Made by a program: the position numbers and the translations under genes. Below, one piece after another: positions 52,340-62,890 of a stretch of DNA of 64,000 nucleotides. The stretch spans positions 6,601,001 to 6,665,000 of the forward strand of contig NC_051094.1 in the NCBI RefSeq assembly GCF_901709675.1. Direction: 5' to 3'. Each line of letters begins with the position of its first letter. Positions within the stretch are counted from its first letter, which is position 1. The notes beneath the pieces were generated by a model, which worked only from the letters and a program-made list of their open reading frames with translations, made no database searches and had not been told where the DNA came from. The DNA is from Syngnathus acus (lineage: Eukaryota > Chordata > Actinopteri > Syngnathiformes > Syngnathidae).

Positions 52340-52429
52340 CCCTCGTTAAGTGCACCTGCGTGAAAAGTTTTAGCTCCTTTTACGTTCTGCAGGAGCTAAA
52401 ACTTTTCACGCAGGTGCGCTTAACGAGGG
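52340..52429. repeat. Long hairpin of the satellite unit (representative copy)
   Basis: Bases 52340-52377 (38 nt) pair with 52392-52429 with a single T/G mismatch, leaving a 14-base loop at 52378-52391. The same hairpin recurs every 235 bp, starting at 52575, 52810, 53045, 53280, 53515 and 53750. It also occurs in the minus block at about 51841-51930 and 52076-52165. That makes nine near-intact copies, plus two degenerate ones at the outer ends (about 51624-51695 and 53990-54062). Confidence 0.93.
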
Positions 52430-53491
52430 TAACCTGGAAAACATATTGGAACGCGGCCCCGAGGACTAGAGCTTGACACCTGTGACCTTTGACCATGACA
52501 TTTCCCTAATAAAGTGGCCTGTTATTAGGTACACTTGAAAATGGCGGTGTACCTAATGGAGTGTCCGTGTGATTCCCTCGTTAAGTGCACCTGCGTGAAA
52601 AGTTTTAGCTCCTTGTACGTTCTGCAGGAGCTAAAACTTTTCACGCAGGTGCGCTTAACGAGGGTAACCTGGAAAACATATTGGAACGCGGCCCCGAGGA
52701 CTAGAGCTTGACACCTGTGACCTTTGACCATGATATTTCCCTAATAAAGTGGCCTGTTATTAGGTACACTTGAAAATGGCGGTGTACCTAATGGAGTGTC
52801 CGTGTGATTCCCTCGTTAAGTGCACCTGCGTGAAAAGTTTTAGCTCCTTTTACGTTCTGCAGGAGCTAAAACTTTTCACGCAGGTGCGCTTAACGAGGGT
52901 AACCTGGAAAACATATTGGAACGCGGCCCCGAGGACTAGAGCTTGACACCTGTGACCTTTGACCATGATATTTCCCTAATAAAGTGGCCTGTTATTAGGT
53001 ACACTTGAAAATGGCGGTGTACCTAATGGAGTGTCCGTGTGATTCCCTCGTTAAGTGCACCTGCGTGAAAAGTTTTAGCTCCTTGTACGTTCTGCAGGAG
53101 CTAAAACTTTTCACGCAGGTGCGCTTAACGAGGGTAACCTGGAAAACATATTGGAACGCGGCCCCGAGGACTAGAGCTTGACACCTGTGACCTTTGACCA
53201 TGACATTTCCCTAATAAAGTGGCCTGTTATTAGGTACACTTGAAAATGGCGGTGTACCTAATGGAGTGTCCGTGTGATTCCCTCGTTAAGTGCACCTGCG
53301 TGAAAAGTTTTAGCTCCTTTTACGTTCTGCAGGAGCTAAAACTTTTCACGCAGGTGCGCTTAACGAGGGTAACCTGGAAAACATATTGGAACGCGGCCCC
53401 GAGGACTAGAGCTTGACACCTGTGACCTTTGACCATGATATTTCCCTAATAAAGTGGCCTGTTATTAGGTACACTTGAAAATGGCGGTGTA

Positions 53492-54546
53492 CCTAATGGA
53501 GTGTCCGTGTGATTCCCTCGTTAAGTGCACCTGCGTGAAAAGTTTTAGCTCCTTGTACGTTCTGCAGGAGCTAAAACTTTTCACGCAGGTGCGCTTAACG
53601 AGGGTAACCTGGAAAACATATTGGAACGCGGCCCCGAGGACTAGAGCTTGACACCTGTGACCTTTGACCATGACATTTCCCTAATAAAGTGGCCTGTTAT
53701 TAGGTACACTTGAAAATGGCGGTGTACCTAATGGAGTGTCCGTGTGATTCCCTCGTTAAGTGCACCTGCGTGAAAAGTTTTAGCTCCTTTTACGTTCTGC
53801 AGGAGCTAAAACTTTTCACGCAGGTGCACTTAACGAGGGTAACCTGGAAAACATATTGGAACGCGGCCCCGAGGACTAGAGCTTGACACCTGTGACCTTT
53901 GACAATGATATTTCCCTAATAAAGTGGCCTGTTATTAGGTACACTTGAAAATGGCGGTGTACCTAATGAAGTGTCCGTGTGATTCCCTCGTTAAGCGCAC
54001 CTGCGTGAAAAGTTTTTGGTCATTTTCACGTTCGGCAGGAGCTAAAACTTTTCATGCAGGGCCACCTTATGTATTTACACATAAATACTTGCATTTGTTT
54101 GCATATGCGCAAAGCGAGGTTCCAAGTCTAAAATCACATTTGGGTATATGCTCACACCTGGGCTCGAACCAGCTTCATACCGAGCGAGAGCCCGTGTCAC
54201 TAACCAGTCGGCTATTTCGACATGGTAGCTCTTGGCCGTCTGCACTCTTTTGTACTAGTGATGTGCATTCCAGTTTTAAGTGAACTGAATCTAGAATCGG
54301 CTCACTCAAAAGATTTGTTCAAACGAATCGTTCACTACACTTTCTTATTTATTTATTCTTTTTTTTAAACATAAAAATCTGTTTTAATTGGTGAATATAA
54401 AAACAAGGAATAAAACACCAGACAAGTTTTAACATAAATGTTTATTTAAAACAAAAAAATAAAATAACAATATTAAAAGTGAATTTCAAACCAGCAATCC
54501 AATGTGAAATTGCAGTAGATATATTGGATAACAATATTTAGGCGTA
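53492..54546. repeat. Right arm of the large fold-back
   Basis: Reverse complement of 51129-52189. It carries the last plus-oriented satellite units, a degenerate terminal unit (about 53985-54062), the mirrored tRNA-like segment, and the transposon end beginning CTAGTG at 54255. It stops at 54546 inside that element; the next bases are unrelated to the left side. The 112-residue open frames at 51398-51736 (minus) and 53945-54283 (plus) are identical because of this symmetry and have no coding meaning that I can find. Confidence 0.92.
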
Positions 54547-54567
54547 CTTCCATGTAGACTGAGTGTG

Positions 54568-54638
54568 GGCTCAATAGTTTAGTGGTTAGTGCTTTGGACT
54601 CTCACCCCAGCGATCTGGGTTCAAATCCCAGTGGGAAC
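54568..54638 (+). tRNA. tRNA-Gln/Glu-like pseudogene or SINE head
   Basis: This 71-nt segment lines up with a tRNA: the A-box region is TAGTTTAGTGGTTAGTGC, the anticodon loop is CTCTCAC, the variable region GCGATC, and the T-arm CTGGG/CCCAG is perfect around TTCAAAT. The anticodon would be CTC (Glu), but the body resembles tRNA-Gln ('tggactct', 'ccagcgatc', 'gttcaaat'). The acceptor strands pair poorly and the anticodon stem has a mismatch. It is therefore a pseudogene or tRNA-derived repeat, 21 bp outside the fold-back's right arm. Confidence 0.55.
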
Positions 54639-54737
54639 TAAAATATTTTATCATAGGAAATTTTGCAACACAGTTGCTCGTGTGCTGGCCCATACAACCA
54701 TGCACCTCCTTGAAATTTAGGGCGAGAAGTGGGGCTG

Positions 54738-54763
54738 GAGTTAGAGCTAGAGCTAGGGTTAGC
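54738..54763. repeat. Short telomere-like hexamer run
   Basis: TTAGAGCTAGAGCTAGGGTTAG: hexamers of the G-rich telomere type on the + strand. This is the reverse orientation to the arrays at 50171 and 32723. Confidence 0.7.
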
Positions 54764-56648
54764 TGTGAAGCTGGCACAGAGTCGTTAGATGCATTAAGGC
54801 AGACACACATTGTGCACAAGTGCGTCGTCCTCACTTTGACAAATGCGCCACTCTCTCTGCTCTAACAGGACTTTTATTGAACTCTAATGGGTGGAGACAG
54901 CCGCTGTATTGGCCACTATCACAGGCAGAGAGAAGACAAGATGAATATTGAAAGCGAGAGCCAACGCTGATAGAAGTTGTTTCAAAGCTGACAGGACAAA
55001 GCCAGTGGAGGGAAAACTCACAACTGACAAGACTTGGGCTAGCTGAGCGCACCAACGGCTTCACACTGGACTATAACCTGAGCACAAATCGATCACAAGT
55101 TAGATTCAACCAACTTCTTCAGGAGTGCGACAATCTGATGGTTATGGTCCCAACTTTTTTAGAACAGATGTTTGATATGCAGAGGCCTCAGTATGTCACA
55201 CGAGCGGCTGCACGTTCTCCTCAAATTGTTGAATTCCGATTTACCTTGGTATTTGATTTTGGGCCCCAATTTAACCCCCAGGCATCAAGATATATCTAAA
55301 CTACTAAAAACTAAAAAAAAAAAAAAAAAAGCTAGAAATAATCCCAGGAATGTAATGTCTGGCTAAAATAACTGAGCAGCACATTGAATATTAAATCCTG
55401 CTCCTTTTGATTTGAAGGGAACAATTAATATTTAGTGACTTGTTAAAAATGTGTCAGCGTAAATCATTGATGGATGCTGGATCCATAAGGGGCTTATGAA
55501 TGTTGTATCAATCCTCATAATTAGACTGAAAAGTGGAACCCTTAAGGCTAAAAGAAATGTTTTATATTTAAAGTACTCCAGTTATGTGCATTCATGAAGG
55601 AGCTGCTTTGTGCATGAGAGAATTTTTGCATATTTTGGACCAGTATGGGAGTTGTGCAGATTCCCGGGCTGTGTATTTGCCGACAAGTACAGTCAGGCAA
55701 TCAACCTAGGTGACAACTGGATGTCTTGTCAAAAAAGCGCCACAGCCATTTAAGACGTCACATGAATTAACATTTTATGAGTTTCTTTTCAGTCATCTGG
55801 TGAAGGGAATGACGCTTTAACAACCTCCTCCCGCTTCTGACTACTCGGATCACTTGTCAATCACATCTCATATGATCTCCGCTTCAACGCGATGATGCAA
55901 AGTGCAAGTGACAAACCGGGCCTCGGAGGGACAAATAAGTTTGGTGTGGCGCTGAATTAATCAATGTTGACAAGAGCAGAAGTCCCTGAGCTGCTTCCTG
56001 TGACGACGCATCGTCGGCCTCACCTCCTAATTGCTCTTGTGTGGCTGTCATTAATTAAAAACAAAACATTAAAGGTAGTGCAGAACCATTTCAGCGGTTG
56101 ATTTTTCGAAATGTTGTGGGTATTTGTAGCTTGAGAAGATGATTGTTGGGACTTATCTGGAAAAAATAATGGTGGCAGAAATCATTTACGTATATCTGTT
56201 ATTTAACAGACTTTCAGTAGCTACTGTTATTAATATAGACTTATTGCTCAGGGAAGTTTCAGAGGTAAAATAATATTTGTTAGGTACTGATCTGATGAGA
56301 TTTTCATGTTAAATTACACTTGGAAGGTAAACCCTTTGCAGTTAATTGTATAATGTATTGTGGTTTGTCCAGCCTGGATTTGTAGCGCCCGGGCTTGACC
56401 TCGGTTCTCTTCTGTCAGTTCTCATCAGAATACAAAAGGTTTCTTGTTTAAATGTCACGTTTAAATATTCCCCAATGCATTTGAAAAAGAGAGTGAGGTG
56501 AATTGTGTACCAGGAAGGAAAAGATTTAAATCGCTGCCAAACGTGACATAAATTGGGTTTGACCCCGTTACAAGTCGCAACAGCAACTTTTGAGATGTTT
56601 GTGTCCATTTTAAACAATCATTGAAGAGAACTAAGTAACTGTATATTA
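54764..56648. other. Stretch without a recognised gene
   Basis: Unique AT-rich sequence with an A19 run at about 55313-55331. I see no repeat or exon that I can defend. Confidence 0.6.
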
Positions 56649-56812
56649 AACCCTAGTTTAAAACCCTAATCATAGTTTGAAGCCCTAGTTTAAAACTCTA
56701 ACCCTAGTTTGAAACCCTAGTTTGAAACCCTAATCCTAGTTTGAAACCCTAACCTTAGTTTGAAACTCTAATTTAAAACCTTAACCCTAGTTTGAAACCC
56801 TAACCCTAGTTT
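56649..56812. repeat. CCCTAGTTTGAAA minisatellite (telomere-like variant)
   Basis: About 165 bp of tandem 13-14 bp units, CCTAGTTTGAAAC and CCTAGTTTAAAAC, interspersed with CCCTAAC hexamers. This looks like a telomere-related C-strand repeat with an inserted TTTGAAA motif. Confidence 0.85.
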
Positions 56813-59800
56813 TTACCATTACCATTTAAAAAATAAACAAAATGCAAACCACACTTGTTTAGATTTTCATACGACAGTACACCTGTTACACAACTGTTAA
56901 CCTCCATCCACACCGTACATCTGTCGAGGCGTTCGAGAATGATAGTTGCACAGTGTAATTCAGAAAACTGCATTGAAAAACAAAAAACATGACCTCTTTT
57001 GCGGAGATAAATAAGAATATCGTGCAGCCATGTTTGCTTTTACGAAAGGACAAAAAGTCAAAGAAACACGTAGTGAACTTGTGTAATTTTACAGTGTATC
57101 TTACGATCCGTCTCTACGTGGGCGTCTACCGAGAGGCCTCCTGACTTCATGCTGTTTGCATTAGACGCCACATGTTTGGAGAAAACGCAGTGAATCTCAA
57201 AATGAAAGGTAATATCCGCTGACCTTTTCGACGGGACCTATCTACATTATTCAAGCGAGACGCAGCGAACACATTTGATGCGGAATCGGCTAAACGACAC
57301 GCCGAGTCATCTTTTATTCATGCGGCTGCTCCCTAAGCTGCGGCTACCGTAGACAAATGTTGCAACCTGTTTGTGGGTGATGCTGAAATGGAAGTGCACT
57401 TTGAAATAATGGACATAATGATCCTAATCATATTAGCATAAATTGTGTTTAAAAGAAATAAATTGAGTTCTATCAGCAATGAATGGTCTTGGAGGTTTGA
57501 TGGGATTCTTAGATAAACTTGACACAATTACAGAGTGCATTGAGTAAAGAAATAAAAGTTAAATAGAATAAAAGTTTTAAAAATATTTAAAACACCTTAA
57601 TTAAAGGAATGCAAAAAAGGTTTTAACCTGGATTTAGAATCATTTAGTAAACTGCAGACTGGGTGTTTCTTTAAAGTATTCAGGACCCAAACCGTGAAGT
57701 GATTTTTTATTTTTATTTTTTACCATAAGCAGAATTCTAAAATCTATTCTACAGCTGTCTGGGAACCAATGTAAGGCTTTGTAAACAGTACAGGCAATTT
57801 TTTATTTTTCATTTTGTTTTTACCCACGTTTAAAATGAACACTGAGAAAAGTATAAATCAATTTAAGTGGCAACAATTCTTATAGTGATTGTGTATGTTA
57901 ATAGCTTTGCATCCAAGGAGTTTTTGAGTCAACTCAATTTTCAAAACAAATGAGTTGACAAGATAATTTATGATATCAAAGCATACAATGAAACTATTGT
58001 GTCCTTTCCACGTCATGATTTTCACCTCAGTTGCTTTCTCCTGTGTAACATTAAGTCTCTCAGGCTTTGGCCCGTGTAACCCTAAGCCGTACGCCTCCTG
58101 ACAGTCACGGGCTATGACCCATCCGTCATCTAGCTTATAATTATTCCATCCAGCTTCCTCGCCCTCTCTCACTGGCTGGTTCGGCGACACATTTACCCTC
58201 AGACGGTCTGCAGAAGTGATTAGAGCAGTACACGGGCAGGGCAGCCTCATCAGAGAGCAAAGTTTGAGGGAGGTTTAAAGTAGCTGGGATGTGGGTGGTG
58301 ATGTTTTTTTGTTGTTTTTCTTTTTTTGCTAGATGAAAAAAAGTGAGATATCAATAGAGTGGGAGTTTGAGAAAAGGGACCAAAAAAAAAACTGTGTTGA
58401 GCGTCTGCCTTACCTGAAGAACAGCATGCTGCGACCATATGCTGGTCCAGGTGGACTCGGTATCCAAGCAACTGTATCAAAACAGCGAGGGCATTGGCAA
58501 TTGAATCCGGAGGACTTTACAAACTAGGAACAATGCAGCAGGTAGGATCACTTGCTCGGGCTTTTCCTTCGGCACCTCTACAGGGAGCTCATTCTGACCA
58601 GGACTCGCCTCTGAAGGACCGGCGGCGTGTCTCGTGAGACGACTGAAATATTTGTCAGCAAATTTAATACTCACCAAGTTTAACCAGGAGAAAAAGTTGC
58701 AAAAAGTTTACATTTATTGCTTGTAACTAACTAACTGCATCAATTCAGCTCAAATGTTTCATTAACGTTGCAACGGTCAAATTTGACAAAATATGATAAT
58801 ACAAAGAAAAATTACGCAATGAAGACAATGAAAAGCTACTTCTAAAAATGTCCTCAAATTCCCAGATGTTTACATCTTGATCTGATATTTTGACATTTTC
58901 TTTGAGACGTTATCAGTTTTTAATATCAATAACACGCTGATTCAATTTGCATTTACGTGTCCGCTGCTCTTTTAATCTTCTTACATTATCTTATTAGATC
59001 AACAAGTGTTTATTGTTTACTTGAAAATTAAATGGATTTGTTCCATGAGTCAAGGTAATGACCTCTGCGGCGCAGAAGGAATTTATTATTAAATTAGTTG
59101 GCTTCTTTATTTAATAAGCACTGTCGCGCTGATACGGAGCGAGCTGGCCGAGGGGATGAAAAAGGATGTTTCGGAAAAAGTTGGAAGGAATAAATGGGCT
59201 TAATTGTGCTGATGAGGAATTACAAAATAGATAACGAATTCCTTTTAAGATGCAAATGGATAATTTGTCTGCCAGTGAAAAATGTTGCATCCTGTCTGGC
59301 GTATATTCAGCAAAACACCACCAGCAACCCTCATAATAAACTTTTTATAATAATCATATTAGCAGGGCTAATTTTATCTAATTGCAACCACCTGATTCTG
59401 TGGCGAGCAGCTCGCTTACTAAGGGGGGGATGACGGATCGACACTGAACGTTTTCAGGCTTTCTGGAATAAAGCCCAGACTGCAGCAGGCCAGCCCAATT
59501 TTCTGAGCATCTCAACTTTCGTGCACCGGGGGGCCCAAACCTGAACCATTCTGCCGTTGGTGCTCCATATGTCTCCAAATTGCTTTTTGACCATTTCCAC
59601 AGATTAACTAAGTTAGGTGGAAAAGTTCAAATTAATCATTGGACCTTGATGTTTGAATGTGACCTTTTCACTCTTGCACGGAAGCATTCTCCCTCGAGTT
59701 AAGTTTAGTTTTCATTACATTATATGTCACTGAACTGTAGTTTTTGGTTTTGGGATGAAATCAATTTAAAAATTTAAACATTTTTCAATCACAGACACAA

Positions 59801-59879
59801 GTATGTTCTTCTACGTTATTTTTTTGGGTACTGATTTTGAATCTGCCCTTGTTTTGTTTTTCTATAGCATGTAAGGTTT

Positions 59880-59925
59880 CAATAATAATAATAATAATAA
59901 TACTCATAATAATAATAATAATAAT
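59880..59925. repeat. (AAT)n microsatellite
   Basis: Two (AAT)n blocks split by TACTCAT. The poly-isoleucine frame on the minus strand comes from it. Confidence 0.9.
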
Positions 59926-61763
59926 ATGGTAAAATCTGTATTTTGTAAGCAGGTCAATCTTAAAAACAAAAAAATCAAAAATCACATTTTGGAATATCAT
60001 CAGCCTTTGTTAATATCATCAGATCTTTACAATATAAGTCTCCTGTTTCCATGGTGAGAGTGGCAAAGACATTTTTTCTTTTCCAGATCGAGAGATCTGA
60101 CCTCCCTTGATTCAACATTTCACATTCCTGCTCACGCTGTCTGTCATAGCATGTCAAAACACTCCCGTCCCAATTTCTATATTCTCGGTTCATTCTGTAG
60201 GCCTCCCCATAACTAATTTACTGAAATACCCAATACTAATCTGGAAACTAACGGCAAGGAAAAAAAGGGAGCCACAGGACACACTTGCGGACAAAATATG
60301 CCATTCTTTTTTTATGGAACTTATTTTAGAAGAGAATGTCGATGGCATACTGTGTTGGGATAATGGGATACATGTGGAGATTTAATTTATCCGCACTTCA
60401 GCCTGCAGCTCCACATTAGCCTGAGTAACTTTGCAGACTGCTAAAGCTCAAGTAAAACCTTTACGGTAGGGGAGGGGGAAAAACCTAAATCTATGACAAA
60501 GTATCGTGAGAATGTCTTGTTTGTGGACAGTCCTCACTTTTCATGTCATTCAAAATGCAACATTTCTAAGCTTGTTGAACACAGTAAGTGAGCTCAATCT
60601 CAATGACAGATTTTTTAGGTCTGATCTGACCTCAGTCAGAGAATACAAATGAAGCCCAGACTTGAGTTGAGGGACATACGAATCACATTGGATGTGGTTT
60701 ACTGTGCGCTACGACAAAGGCCGCCACCTTTAGCTCCAAAGGCCTCGGAGGCAAACACTTCCTGGGAGAGGAAGAGGAGGAAGTGAGGCGGGTTGCAGAC
60801 AGACATTACGAGAGTGTACAGCAACACTCTGACCACAGGCTATGCATGCTTGAACCTTGTGGTAAACTTGGGAAATGAGGTTGCCATTCCCCTATAGTTT
60901 GCCTGCGACGCAAACCGCCGCTTTTGTGGTAGAGTTTAATTCCACTTCAAAGAAAATAGCCAATTTGACACAGTCATCTATTTTGGCTGTTAAAATATCA
61001 CTAATACAAATGTGGAACAGGAAAACATCTGCAGTAGCTTTTTAAATGAACTCCAAACAATTTGGGGGATAATGAGGTTAATGCAGAAACTCATGGTTCA
61101 CTATTAAGATACATTACAAGGTTAAGAAATGATTACATCCCTTTATTGGGTCTGGACACAAAGGGTGCAATTTAAAAGGTAATTTAGGTCAATGGGGGGA
61201 CTAAAATAACTCGCTTCAGTGTCGAGGACACCCAAGAACTTTGAACTCCTGTAGACCCTGATGTGTGTATTCTAGCTCATGACAGGGTAATCCGATATGT
61301 ATGCGTGTGTGGGCATGGCTACATTCAGAGGTAGACAGGTTCAATTGATGTTGCTGAAATAATCACTGTTATACTAAGATAAGTCTACTGTACTATGAAA
61401 TTAGTTCTCCAAGTATTTAGTACATAACCAACATCAAAATACAGTAAATTGTTCATCAAAAACGAGGTGGAAATTGTATTCATAGAAAGTATATTTAACA
61501 TTAACTTTGCTTAAATTTAGGAAAAAGGAAAAAATTGTTCTTCAATTATGAACACTTTGCTGAAATATAGGAAAATGAAAAACTGTACATAAATTATGAT
61601 TAGATAAATTGTATTCAAATAAATGTTAACTTTACAAACGTTAGTTGAACTTTAAGTCAACTACGACAAAACTGTATTTTGAACATTATTATATGGAATA
61701 AATAAAAGGTTTAAGCCACTTTACCGTAATTGGACACATTGAATTCAGTGATCCTTTTGCATA

Positions 61764-61777
61764 CCACTAGGGGGAGC
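61764..61777 (+). promoter_or_regulatory. CTCF-core-like motif
   Basis: CCACTAGGGGGAGC matches CCASYAGRKGGCRS at 13 of 14 positions. It has the same 'taccactag' lead-in as the site at 35607, suggesting a shared repeat origin. Confidence 0.35.
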
Positions 61778-62095
61778 CTCTGTACTGCATGGAATATTGT
61801 TTTTGTTCATTTATCTCGTACAATATATCCTTACCAAAATGTACTGGGGAAAAAAATGTTTTAATGAATCATATTTCAGTACAGATTATCTTTAAACACC
61901 AAATTTATATGCACATGAAGTTGCATCGCATCGTGTAGTGTCAACCCGCAGTAGGTTTGCAACCATGCAGATGACTAATATCGGTTGACAAGGTTTGTTT
62001 TATGGATTTATAGTACTGGATATTTTCACTTTTTTTTTCTTAATCTGTACTGAAAGCGGAGCTCCGTGAACAACTGGAAAGTTCCACAATACCAT

Positions 62096-62165
62096 CGTCT
62101 GGCTCTGCAGTCTGGCAAACAGACCCGTAACGCTAACGAGATTATGGGTTTGTCCCCTGCACAAC
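62096..62165 (+). repeat. Weak tRNA-derived remnant
   Basis: 'cccgtaacgctaacgagattatgggtttgtcccctgc' resembles the anticodon-to-T-arm half of a tRNA, with a B-box-like GGGTTTGTCCCC. The front half (TGGCTCTGCAG) is only loosely A-box-like. It is probably an old SINE head; the family is unknown. Confidence 0.3.
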
Positions 62166-62776
62166 ATTCCCTGCCACCGCAAGCATGAAGCATACTTAGG
62201 ATATCAAAAACTGAAATTAGAGGCGTCCCTCTCAGAACGCTGGGTTGACTAATACAGAAACAGCATGTAAACCACATGACGTATGTATTCATTTAGGGTT
62301 AGAGTGCAAGATGAAATTACAATGCGAACACAGCAGGCTGGCTCTTATTACTCACGGGATTGAGGAGGAATGCTTCATTAGTTTGGTAATTGTAAGAGAT
62401 AAAAAGAGAGAAAATGACATCTTTTATGATGGCAATCATTTATATTTAGTTATGACAGTCATGTGCAATAAGTGTGATCAAGTCAAATTGGGTCCCAGCA
62501 TGTTGCACTGTCTAATTTTTCTACCAGTGTGAGCACTTTGATGTTGTCCCAGATTACATGTTGGTATCAGAGGTTCTACGACTGTCCAACAGTCGCGATA
62601 CTAGCGGGAATTCCTTCTTCACTGCAAATAAGGTTGTATTTAAACTGGGACATGGATGACTTCTATATGCTTTCATTGCTTGTTTGAGGACAGTTTTTTT
62701 TTTTTGGTGCGTCAGGACAAAGTTTCACTGTTCTCCATTTAATCCACATCATCTTTAAAAAGTAATAGAGAGAAGA

Positions 62777-62890
62777 AACAAATTAAAAAATATATAATAG
62801 TAATAATAAATTTAAATAATTAAATATTATTAAATATATTATTATTATATTATAATAATATATTAAATAAATTTAACAAAAAATATATTT
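62777..62890. repeat. AT-rich low-complexity tract
   Basis: More than 100 bp made almost only of A and T, with ATT/AAT and TATA motifs and local palindromes. Confidence 0.85.

Larger units (their letters stand above)
52201..53990 (+). repeat. 235-bp satellite, plus-oriented block
   Basis: Tandem units with an exact 235-bp period: TGACCTTTGACCA occurs at 52248, 52483, 52718, 52953, 53188, 53423 and 53658, and as a one-base variant at 53893. Each unit has a long hairpin, then a 'gccccgaggactagagcttg' segment, then the DR1-like site, then CCTAATAAAGTGGCC and a short hairpin. I recall CCTAATAAAGTGGCC from one end of a widespread fish Tc1/mariner-type element, so the satellite may have grown from a small DNA transposon. 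The units alternate between two types (A and B). The repeated 68-residue minus-strand frames here come from the satellite and are not genes. Confidence 0.95.

Noticed and set aside
52010-53671. Four near-identical 68-74 residue frames in the array
   Set aside because: They appear only in B-type satellite units because A-type units have a stop in the loop; codon content follows the repeat, not a protein.
51398-54283. Two identical 112-residue frames facing each other
   Set aside because: The identity results from the inverted repeat; the frame runs through satellite, spacer and tRNA-like sequence.
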